Shown here: piece after piece, positions 11,401 through 23,400 of the stretch
Layout of the letters: each line of letters starts with the position of its first letter
How positions within the stretch are numbered: the stretch's first letter is position 1
NCBI RefSeq assembly: GCF_036324505.1
Contig: NC_086368.1
Span: forward strand, 27,169,878 to 27,233,877
Origin: Eleginops maclovinus
Taxonomy: Eukaryota; Chordata; Actinopteri; Perciformes; Eleginopidae
Direction: 5' to 3'
DNA: 64,000 bases
Position numbers and translations under genes: made by a program
Notes under the pieces: generated by a model
Database searches by the model: none
Told to the model about the DNA's origin: nothing
What the model saw: the letters and a program-made list of their open reading frames with translations, nothing else

Positions 11401-14400
11401 TCAGTGCGCCTTCATCCCTCAGCGTCTGATATTTTTGTCAATAAATCAGCACAAAGCACCCAGTGTCAGACATGCTCACTGCGTCTCAGATTGGCCCCAG
11501 TGAATACATATTTATTCCAATGTAAAGCCAATGAGAAATTGTTTGATTTGTGTGCTCAGTCCAAAGGTCAACACAGGGGAGCATTATGTACCTCATTAAT
11601 GCACATGTTTGCATGCTTTCCATGGTCTGAAGAATAAGTGCCCTACGATAAACGTTTGTATTATAATACCGCTTACAAAATCCTGGTTTTGTTGCCTTAA
11701 TTTTAGTGTTGTGGATTACATTTCTTGAGAAAGCCTCTCTGAATAGTGTCCTATTGTCCTTGTACAGTTCAGATGAGTTGTTAAAAATGTTAATACACAC
11801 TTATTATTACCGACCACTGAAAGAAATGGGACTAATGAGCAGCGAGGACATCCCAAACTTTCTTTGCCCTCAGTTTTGCCTCTCAGGCAACATACAGGAT
11901 GCCCTACTTATTGGTGAAGGTTGTTGGGACTGTAAGGAAATACACAACTGCACTTGCTGTATTCTGGGAAAGCCCTTCCAGGTACAGGAGTTACAAGCTA
12001 GCATCTGTTTAAACAATATGTAAGAAAATAGCTGTTTATGTATATTGTCTCTTGCAAATCAACCATACATGGGTCATTTCAGAATTGCGGTTACATTTGG
12101 TGTCCCAGCAAAAACAATGTTAATTATTTTCTCCTAAAAAAATATTTTCAGACCCTGCTTTCAATATTATCACTAAATAGACTGTATGTAAAAAAAACAA
12201 CAATGTTTGGAGTACATTTTTGCACAATTTATTTGTTAAATATTCATCAAATGATTCCCACACCCTCCAAAACCATCAAAATCGCCTGTCCCAGGACAGA
12301 AATTCACATTTTCAACTTGAATAAATATTACATAATTCACCAAAATGTGCAGATTTTTTATGATAAATCTATAAATATGTATATAATCAGTTGCACAGAA
12401 TGTTATTTTCCTCTAACACAGCTGATCTTGATATTTAAAAAATAAAAAATGTACCTGTCCCAGAGCTCTGTCAACTCTGTTATGTCTGGCATAAAACTAC
12501 ATAAAAAAACCCTATAGCATTCAAATAAAACCATGTGACCTGCACCAAGTGATGTCACTCCCTTTTCCTCTCTTCCTTGGAGGGAACAATGGTATGTTTA
12601 TCTTTCTCTCTTAATAATTTGTGCAAAATGTTGAGAACAAACCAAGAGTATATTTATTAAGCGTCAACTCTGTTTGTATGATGTTTTAGTGAATCTCTCC
12701 ATCATTTCTTAAAAAATATATATATGATGGAAATTCATAAAGTTGTGGTTTTAGTCATGGCATGTGTTGTCTGGTTCTAAGATAGCACATGGAGTTAGAC
12801 ACAAAATGGTGGAAAATGTCAACTCTGTTATCGTCAACTCTGTTACATTTTCATGATAACAGAGTTGACAGCGACTAACAGTCACGTTTTCAGTCACTTT
12901 TGACCATTTTGCTGTAGTTAATATATAATTGAGAGTTATTTTTCTGTAAAGGTGAGATGTGTGATGTCGCTTTCCAGGTCATTAAAATGTAATTGAAGAT
13001 GGTGTCGGCAGCAGAAAGGCAACGGCAGTACAGGGCACGGCGAGAGGCTGACCCTGAAAGGAGGGCAGCGAATTTGAAAAAAGACAGGGAGAGATGGATG
13101 AAGAGAAGGGATGCAGGGTCAACTGGCCAAGTGGCTACTCTGACTGAAAGGGGGAAGAGGCAGAAGAGGAAATATTGGAGAAAGGCTCAGCAAAGATGCA
13201 GAACAAGGAGTTATTTGAAGCAACACCAGAGATTTGAAACACCACCGCAGAGTCCTGAGCTAGACCCTGAGCCAGACCCTCAGCCAGACCCTGACCCAGG
13301 GCCATCCAGGTTAGAATGGTTAAGTGAGAGCAGGTTGATGAGTTTAATATTACAGTAGAGAAGGCTACTATAGATTGTCTCCTGTCTACCTGTCCTCCCT
13401 GATAGCACTGAAGAACAACCCATGCCAGTCTCCTCTGATTGCACTGAACAGCAAACAGCAGAAATCAAGTGGGGGAGCAAAGACATGATGATTGGACAAT
13501 GGTGCGTCATTAAATATGACGATGACATTTATCCTGGAACCATTCTTGAGGTCAATGAGACGCATGCAAAAGTCACATGCATGCACAAGGCTGGGAAAAA
13601 TAGGTTCTACAGGCCAATTCGTGAGGACACTTTATGGTATCCCTTTGATGATGTCCTCAGAATCATCCCACAACCTACCCAAGTGACAGCGCGCCATGTT
13701 GAAATAGACAAAGAAATATGGTCTGAAATTGCTGAATAATTCTTACTGCAGGGACTGGGGGCAGGGTGCATTTGTTATTTTGTTGCATTCTTATTGATCA
13801 AATCAATTATCAAATCAATGATTTTATAGATGAACAGGATGGTGGGGTGGAGGGGGGTGTTATATTGTGATTTTGTGATATTGACAACATGTAAACAAAT
13901 TAACAACTTAACATTTTCAACTTTATAGATGTTCTGATGCAGTCTACCAGTTAATGTACGATGTGTTCACATTTTTGAAAGACAAGTTTTTACAATTTCC
14001 CTCAGAATCATCCCACAACCTACCAAAGTGCCAACGCGCCATGTTGAAATAGACAAAGAAATATGGTCTGAAATTGCTGAATATTTTTTTATGCAGGGAC
14101 TATTATTTTGTTGCATTGTTATTGATCAAATCAATGAGTTTATAGATGAACAGGATGGTGGCCTACAAGTGGGTTGGGGGTGGAGGGGGTTCGTTATATT
14201 GTGATTTTGTGATATTGACAATGTAAACAAATTTACAACTTAAAATGTACAACTTTATAGATGTTGCTACCAGTCATGTAAGTGTGTTCACATTTTTTAA
14301 AGACAAGTTTTTAAAATTGCAATGTTACTGGTTTGGACTTTAGTTCATGGTGTGTCAACTCTGTTATGTCAACTCTGTTCGAGTCACGTCAACTCTGTTT

Positions 14401-17400
14401 GTCCTGTGTTTTGTTAAAAAAAAAAAGACAATTAAATGCATTTTATTGTCAACAAAAAAACAGAAGATGTGTCATGACTAACTTACTCATTACAGGACAT
14501 TTCTAAGCTTTTGATTAATTTTTAAATCTATAATTATGAGAAAATGAAAGGGCCCTTGGCAACTTTTCAATGAAACGTCTCAGTGTTTTAACTCCTGAAA
14601 AAATAATATTAATCCTAGAAAGCTTAAGTTTTAATTAATTGATATAGGGACAAATGTTCTCTCTTTAAACATGTATTGCATTTTAGTACAATAAATATTC
14701 AACCCACTTTGTCCATAACAGAGTTGACAGATTTTACTCTTAGTTCACCGATTATCTGTTAAAATATTAAAATTCTTACATGATTAAGCGTGGCAAATAC
14801 TGGAAGAGTAAAATATAAAGTATTCTCTCTGAGAAATGAAAGAAAAAAATACAGAAAAAACCTTTTTTTTTTCACTCTTGTCTAAACTCAAAATGTACCC
14901 ACAATTCTGAATTGACCCACATAACCAACACGACTAGAGGCAAGGCTAAGCGAGGCAAGGCAAGTTTTGTTATACAGCACCTTTCAACACAACGCAATTC
15001 AAAAGTACTTGAGGTTGAAAGTTTCTACAAACACAGTTGTAAACATTTTTTGGCAGTTAATATTCTCCTAAGGCTCAGAGTATAACATTTGAAAGGGATT
15101 ACTCAAATTACAGGTTAATATAACGTTCATTTTGTATGCATGCGTAAATGGTTTTTTTAATCTCATTTAATGACCCCAATATCTCTAGCGAATGTAACAA
15201 CAAAGGGAAATGTAGTTAATGAAAGTCATTTTACAAGCTGTTTCGACCAGACAACAATGGGGTCAACATTCCTTTGTGTAACTGTTGCTTTAGTCACATC
15301 TCTTTCATTCTCTCATCCCACTCACATGATTCCTTTAGCGTGCTTGACATTGTGAAGTGAGATGCTTCCATACAGCATGTCTCAATGTTATAACTATTCA
15401 GAAAAGGCGTTTAGCATGTTGATAGCATCTCCACGTGTTGTAGAGCGATAACGCTGCAGGTAAGGATCCCCCGGTAAAATTGCCTCTTTCCCGCGGCTCT
15501 CTTTTTCTCCTATCCCCTCCCTGCCCGGCACTGGTGGCCTGTTGTGTATCCAATTAATATGTGCATTTTAGCTATTGTGCTGTCAATACTGATGCTGACC
15601 CTACAGCACATCTGTTCTGCTTCACATAAGATAATTGTTATCCTTTGAGGCGTGAAAATAGACTTTTGGAATAGATTCTGAAGCCCTCATTCCAAATGAA
15701 ATAAATAAGAAAAAAGGTTTAAATGGCTTGAAGAAATACATCATACTACAGACATGAAGTCTTTTTATCACTTAATTAAAAAGTAAAGGGGAAAGAGACA
15801 GCTTTAAAACAGACTCCCAGCGTTTTCAAGTAGATGTATTGTTTTGAGGTGAACTGCATCTCTTTCCGTTTCCTCACAGCAGCAGCAGAACAGCATATTT
15901 TATTATGGAAAATCGAGGCAATTTTGTAGAGTTGCCCCCTAGCAAAATGCTCTCTGGTTGGGAGTCATGGTTAGTGGTGTGTATTTCTATACTGCTTTAT
16001 CCAGTCCTAACCAGTCCTTGTATCTTGCCCAAGGACACATTGACTGCATGGTTTGGGATCGAACCCACAACCTTTCGATTTAAAGACAGCTCACAGCCAC
16101 ACACTCTGTCGGGGGCTTTTATTGTGAAAGGGAGTATGGGGGAATTGTCTGAATTCCATTGTTAGTGCCGGATATTCTACAGCCATTACATTGTAGAATC
16201 AACATTTACTTATGCCAAGGAAAACTCAAGACAGGCTGTTTCAGTTTTGTCCCTCTCCTCAGACAGACTATCCAGGAGGATGGGACTCTGCGTATCACCA
16301 ACATCTCCAAATCTGACGGAGGCAGGTACACATGCTTGGCCAGAAACCACTTTGGAACATCCAGCAGCACAGGAACGCTTGTGGTGAAAGGTATTTCTTT
16401 TATATTTTAGTTCTCCAGTTCATAGGTTTTCACGACTGTGCCTTTTTAAAGCCTAGGGTTGAAACTTTTGTTAAGGAAAATAAAAAATCTAACTCAAGCA
16501 TGAAATTGATAATGAAATATATAACCGTTTTATGTTCCTGCAGGTTTGACAGACGTATAAGTCATCCGTGGGTTTTTTCAGCTGTGAGTTATTGTTCATG
16601 TAGCTGAGTGAGGCAAACCACCGCCGTCTGTAGCTGGGAGTGAGGAATATTTTGTCACTAACATTTAATTTAAAAAAAGAGCTGCTGTCGCATTTTCAGA
16701 TTTGGGTTTTTAAATAATGATGATTATAGAGCGGGATTCCTTGACATTGTGATTGCAGTGTGTTAAATTATTCATCACTGAGTTATGGGGGGGATTGGCT
16801 CGCTAACTGAAGCTATTTAAGGTCACTTAATTACACTGATAGAGCCGAATCTGTCCGACTAATCTCGGCAAATTAAGCTTTATTACCTTCTTCATTTTAA
16901 TGGGCTGTATAGAGATCCAGTGCTACATACATTCACAAATATTTCTCCTGTTTTCTTCCAGATCCTACAAAGATTACAGTCCCGCCCTTGAGTTTGGATG
17001 CCAGCGTTGGACAGAGCCTTGTGCTGCCATGCGAGGTGTCCAGTGACTCGTCCCTGAGTCCCGTCTTCAAGTGGTTCTTCAACGGGAAAGCAATAGATTT
17101 CAACAGGCAGGAGCACTTTGAGATGATAGGAGGGGTATGTATTATTTGAGTGCTATTTTGGATCTTTGGAGAAAATTAAATCAGCACCAACGATTTGACC
17201 TACATCGGGGTTTTTTTTAAAGCTTGAGCTGATAATGAAGCTTTTGAGAACTATGCTTTTGTGCCAATTTATGTCTTAGTAGTAGTAGTATAGTAAATGT
17301 TATTCATTTCAAAACTCAAAAATCTGTGTGCTTCTCAATCAGCTATTTCCTCAACAAAACCAGGCACTGTAATAAGGTCAACCAGCTATTCAATTAAACA

Positions 17401-20400
17401 AAACTGATAGTTATTGACTTGACAGAGAAAGCTCGTAAAGAAATAGTTTGGGACATTTACTTGAATGAATTCCTCTCTCATGCCTGTGCTATGGGGCTTG
17501 GGCCAAGCGCTAGTTAGCCTAGCCTAGCATAAAGACTGAAACCAGTACCTGTAAACCTCACTTGTTGACACCACAGGCTTTAACACGTTTAGTTTACTGT
17601 AAAACAAAAAGCAGTTAGTGGCTTTAGTTCAGACGACACACTCACATTCATTATTGCATCTTAAAACAGCTAGCTTGACTCTGTCCTTTAGAGACAAAAG
17701 TGTCACAGCTGTGGCTCAATAGTCCGGTACAGGCGTCCACAGGCCATCTGTAGGAAATGTTCTGTTATTCGAAGCCCCGGAGTCGATTAAAAGAAACGAA
17801 GTGAAGCCCCTCTTATAAGTTTTAAACAGAGTATTTAATAATAGGATGCAGCAGTAGGTTTTACAAAAGTGTCACAGCTGTGCTCTCATTGGTTGGTAGC
17901 GGGGGGCTGGATCCTGTTGGCCGCTTGTCACATGGGGTTCTCCGGACTCTTCTATTGGCTGACGTCGTCGGGGGCAGGTCCTCTTATGACGTCACCGTCG
18001 CCATCTTGTTAGTGATGTCCTGAAGCTCTCACCTACTAACTTAATCTCACTTACTGTATTTAACCTATTATATCTGAATCTGAATTTGGTAATTCGGTAG
18101 CTTTAGAAATTGTATGGACCCAGGCTAGCTTTTTTACCCATTTTCGTAAGACTTTTTCTTTAATAAGTATGCTATGCCCAGCTAAATTGCTGTTGGTTGT
18201 AGCTGCACCTTTATTGGATGGATAGAAACTATTTCTTGATTAAGTGAGCTATCGAGGAGCTGTAGGAACACTCTCAAATTGCCTCCATTCTTTATGCTAA
18301 GCTAGGCTGCCTGCTAGCACTAGCTCCAGAACATTATCAATCTTCTCATGTTTTTTTTGGCAAGAAAAAGTAATATGTGTATTTCTCACAATGTCAAACT
18401 CTACCTGTAAGTATAGGTCAGACTGGATGAATGACAACATAAAAGCAACGAGGGAATTTGTTGTTTAAGGTTGGATTTTACCTTTAAGCCCATGTGTCAG
18501 AAACTGGGTGCATTTAATTCACAGATGTCAGCAGATGTTACTGTATGTTGTGTCTGAGGGGAAAACCAAACAGGCAAACAGGGATGACATTTCTCCTTCC
18601 CCGAGGTGATCTCACTCTAAGAGCAAATCAATCAATTTGTCCCCGAACAAAGGAGCCTAAATGTTTGTAATAACAAGATTTATGCTTCCTGTGATTCTGC
18701 ACACCAGGCCCTCTGAAGTAACAGTACAGCACTGACATTTCCACCATGAACATAATCACAACAGCTGTTTAACCTGCCTTTGCTTTGAACACAAAGGGAA
18801 TGATTTCTGAATCACTGCATTTCGCTGGAAAAAATAAAGACATATGTGTGTGGGTGCACACACGCACCGCTAAAAAGAAGTGTGGCCATTCATCTGAGCT
18901 GTAAGGGTAAAAACAACAAACACTGATCCTAAGAAACAACATATTTGTGCTGCCTTCATTACAGTAAGAAGCTGAATTAATTGTGCTAGACTGTCACGTA
19001 ATCTTTTTTCTTCTAGTTATGAGTTGAATTCCTCCAAGATTCCTTTCTGGAGGATTTACTGCGTATGACTTAGCATGGATGTTAAAGATTTCCCTGACTG
19101 CTTTTGCTGTGTTTCTTCCTCTGCCAGACTCTCATACGAACGTTTCTTTGCCTTTAGGGATTTGCAGGTGACCTGATGGTGAGGAACATTCAGCTAAAGC
19201 ATTCTGGGAAATACGTGTGTATGGTACACACTGAAGTTGACACTGTCTCAGCAGCTGCAGACTTAATTGTCAGAGGTATGCCTTCTTCCTCCTTTCTCAC
19301 AGTGCCTGTCATTTTGTAGGACTCTGGAGGTTTTATATTCCGTGGTTTTTGGGTTTTTTTTAACAGACATATCGCACTGCTGCCAGGTTAGAGCTGTATC
19401 ATCAAGATGTCAGTTTTCACAGATTCGGGGAAAAACTGCTTAAACAGAATTTCCAGTTGACAACACAAACATTTTAAAATAAATGATTCTGATAAAACAC
19501 ACTGGTTCTAACTTAAGAAAATATAAATATATCTTCTGCATCATTTTGGATATGCAGCTTCCTTTCTATGTTGACAGTCCCCAATAGGTATAATGCTCAA
19601 AAATATTCTAAGGTACCTTTTTCTAGTTAAATTGTCTTCCTGCAATCCTATGTAGTTGGCAGCCTGTTTTTTTGGGAATAAAGAAGCGTGAAAAGTACTC
19701 AAAATAGTACGATAACTTTTCACTTTTGGCTGAAGTAGAAGAGTTGGTGGATTGATTCATCTCAAATGTGAAAGAAACTTCAACTGAAACGTTCCCTCGT
19801 CTTCGGAGATGAGACTTCAGATGATATCTGTATGGAACGATAAGCAGACCTTCTTCAAATCCATATGAAAAAAAAAAGGAAATACAATATTTTATTCAAT
19901 TCTTATCTGCAGGGTTTGGTTTGAATAACAGCAATGGATGGAAATGCACTTTAAATCACATTTCCTTTGCATATTTCCAGGAAATTCATTGAAGTTTGCA
20001 ATTTTATTTTCATCTAGCGTGGTGATGATAGTATGATTTCACACTTTACTTATCAGATGGTTTTATGTCATGATTATCGTTTCAGCAGGACTAGAGTTTT
20101 CTATGTTTTGTCATCACAAAGAGAAACATAACAGCCAGTTTGCTGATAGGGCTACTCAGCAGGAAATGTGTCCAACCATTAAGGATATATTGTTTAAAGA
20201 GGACATGTTCAGGTTCAATTTTCTATGTAGTGTCTCTCCTGGGACATGTCTCCATGCTTTAATGTTCAAAAAGCTCTTTATGTTTCTCATACTGCCTGTG
20301 CTGCAGCACCTCTTTTCACCCTCTGTCTGAAACCAGAGCCCGGTCTGCTCTGATTGGTTAGCTGGCCGGTTCTGTTGTGATTGGTCAACCGCTTAAAGAT

Positions 20401-23400
20401 ATCCCGCCCCTTAGCCTATCCCTTTTAATGAGTTGGAGCGCTAGCCAGTGTGATACAAAGTGATGTCACTATGTTACACAAGCAAACACAGGAGTCTAGT
20501 CAGATGTGTTTCAGGGAGGGTGTCGGAGAGAAAGTCCCTCTGGAGGGAACATTAGGATTTAAACCTTTCGCAGACCATTTACATGCACACAAGCACAATT
20601 TCTAAAACTCCCCAAAGGAAAGGGAAAAGCAGCAAAAAGTATAATAGAGTCTCTTTAATTGTTGCTTACACTTAAATGGTAATTTACATGTCACTGCAAT
20701 TTTATTTTTTACGAATACAAATCAGCCGTTGCTGCCATTAAGGGGAAATTGCAGCATGTCATCCCCCTTTAAACATTGTCATTGCCTGAATACATCTTAA
20801 AAATACAAAGTCATGAAAGAGGGAGGTCAGGAGGGCCAAGACATCCTCCATATAAACAAGGACAACTGCTGTTTCCATTCATGAGGCACAGTGCACTGCA
20901 GCGTGCTCCAAAAAGGTCATGGAATATAAATCGGAGGGGAGTGGTGATGTATGCTTATGCTTTCACTCATCCAGTCAGACTTTTAACCTGATCCCTTTTA
21001 CTGTAAACAACAAATCACAGCTGGTCATCCATGATTGATTCAAATTGATAACCAAATGGAGAGGAAAATAATACTGTTGTCTGGAAGGTTCAGGAGTTGG
21101 CAGCCGAAGTCAGGCTGTGCGGCTTTTACATACGGATTGTATGTTACCGTGTGCATAATCTGCAACCAAGGCATTGTCGATACCCAGTGATCTTCTTCCA
21201 GCAGCAGGTACAGTAGTCCCGCTGGGGGCTCAGTGCTACTTCTGCAGATTTGTGGGCTTAGCAGGAAATCTCATGTCAGTTAGCAAAGTCCCTTCTGTTT
21301 TTCTGATCTCATGTTGCTGCTTTCCCTAATTCCAACAAGATCCCAATTGAAAATCCCTCCTAAATCCCTGGTCATTAATTACCTCTTGTGTTATTGTTGA
21401 ATAATATTGAAGGTTTAATTCTCTCCTCTTGGTCGGTTAGTTTGGTCAACCATGGCACTTTTGAGCTTGATTTTGAATCCAGTTTAACTGAAAGATGTTC
21501 TTTAAAAATGATTAGACTCATGCTGAGACCCTGCTGTCCTGTGCCTATATGTTCTAATCACTTTTTATTTATCGCTGTGTTCAGGACATACAGCCGCGGA
21601 AAAAAATAAGAGACCACTCCAATGTTTTCTTAAATCATTATGTAAATGTATGGCAGCCATTCCAATGTCTGTTGAATTCCAACACAGAGAAAAAATGCCA
21701 GTAGTTTACAGAATACAATACAACAATTTAAAAATCATTAAACTGAAAAAAGACAAACCTATACAAAATAAACAGAGATCATCAGAGAAACTGGAGATGC
21801 TGAAGTGGTCTTTTATTTTTTTCCGCAGCTATGTGTGTGCTATAAGCTTATTGAACAACAAGGTTGCCATTGTCCAAGATGCAAGGTCAAAGGTCAAACA
21901 GTGTAACTCGTTCGAATATGAATAAATCTAGGGCTGTCACTCGTTAAAAAAGTTCTGTAGTGCTAAACTCTGTCGGGGAGTGAGCATATCTGTTTTTTCT
22001 AAGTTGTGGAGGATGACCAACTTTGAATGTGAAGCTGATAAATCCTTCTGCGTTTTAACTGAAGCCAAAGAGGCTCTATAACAAGTCAACGTGATTGCGA
22101 ACCTTGGCTAAAGACTTGTCGCACTTTGGCCAATGCTACAGTATATCTCTGTATTACCAAATATTGTGATAATCTGTTGCTGAGTCCAACACAAACTTAA
22201 TTTTCCTATGGTTTGTGCATCTGAATACTTATATCACATGTTATCTAGCTGACACTTTTATCCAAAGCAACCTTCATTCACTTTAGTATCGTGAACATGC
22301 CTACGGGAGACATTTTTGGGTTTAAGTATTTTGTTAAAGGATACTTCGGCATGTTGAATGCACGGTGTAGGACCAAACCAGAGACCCTCCTATTTGTAGA
22401 ACGTATACCCTCATCAATGAAAGCTTTGTCAGATATACATCCTCTTGCAGGATGACTCCTAGCTCACACTGTTAGCTTGTTTGTTTGACTCCTAGCTAAC
22501 TCCGCTCGTCTATTCTCATTAGCCAGTGACCATGACCATGATGAGACAGGGAAGACATGACTTTTATCTAATTTTATAAATAATTGTGGACCAAACTCCC
22601 CTACATCTCTTCCGTTCAGACCTGCGTACTCACGTAGGCTATGTATAATATTAACCTATGCACAACGGGGCAACATAATCAGTCAAAATCGCTGCTTATG
22701 TTCACCTCTCCCATTGCAGTCAATAGATTCCCTTAAGATGTTGGTTTAACTCACTAGACCCAGACAGGGGAAATAAACTCTCAGTGTACCATCATCTTTC
22801 TCAACCCTCTCATATAAGAAAACTTGCACAGTAGATGTTCTAACTTCAGTGAACTGCACTATTCAGCGTATTGATTTGAGTGATACTCCCAATGGAACCC
22901 ATTATATCTTCACCAACCCTGAATGGAGGTTGTTATCTGAGTTATGAATCACCCTTGAGTCTGCCGTGCCAACCTGAAGTGATTTCATTTGATTTGGCTG
23001 CTGATGTGCAATGCAACTGACGCAGGTGTCTGTCCTTGTTTTCTGGATGTCGCAGGACCCCCTGGTGCCCCGGAGAGCCTGGTGCTGAATGACATCACTG
23101 ACACCACTGTGCAACTGTCCTGGGGCTCCGGACCTGACAACCACAGTCCTGTTACCAGGTATATGGTGCAGGCCAGGACCCCCTTCTCCATAGGCTGGCA
23201 GACTGTGAGAACAGGTAACAGCTGCTTATTTTTAGTCCCTGTAAGTTGACACCGTAATACAAATACTGACTGCGTAGTCAATTGACAAAAAAGAAATGAT
23301 CACAGTGTTAAAGTGGCTGACTTTAGGCTCTTTATTTCATCATTTTGCATTTAGAGTTAGGGTTATGGAGATACTGATATTGGATGTTTGACGCCTATCG

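Larger units (their letters stand above)
12066..14922. mobile_element. 2.86 kb terminal-inverted-repeat DNA transposon of unknown superfamily
   Basis: The left end (12066-12100) and right end (14888-14923, reverse strand) match as inverted repeats. Both contain GGGTCA.TTCAGAATTG followed by ACATTT. The 5-bp sequence AACCA directly flanks both ends (12061-12065 and 14923-14927), a likely target duplication; if the terminal TA is excluded, a TA or ACCA duplication is the alternative reading. Inside are nine copies of a 12-base motif, a 15-bp palindrome, two short coding remnants and a 340-bp tandem duplication. I see no DDE transposase core, so it looks like an internally deleted derivative. 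Confidence 0.8.

Noticed and set aside
12038..12445. 135-codon plus-strand frame at the left end of the transposon
   Set aside because: It starts outside the terminal repeat, is rich in Ile/Lys/Asn/Phe as expected from AT-rich DNA, and shows no protein-like pattern.
12470..14728. The 12-mer copies considered as a CRISPR-like array
   Set aside because: The spacing is irregular, the motif is short and used in both orientations, and the context is an animal intron. Subterminal transposon motifs explain it better.
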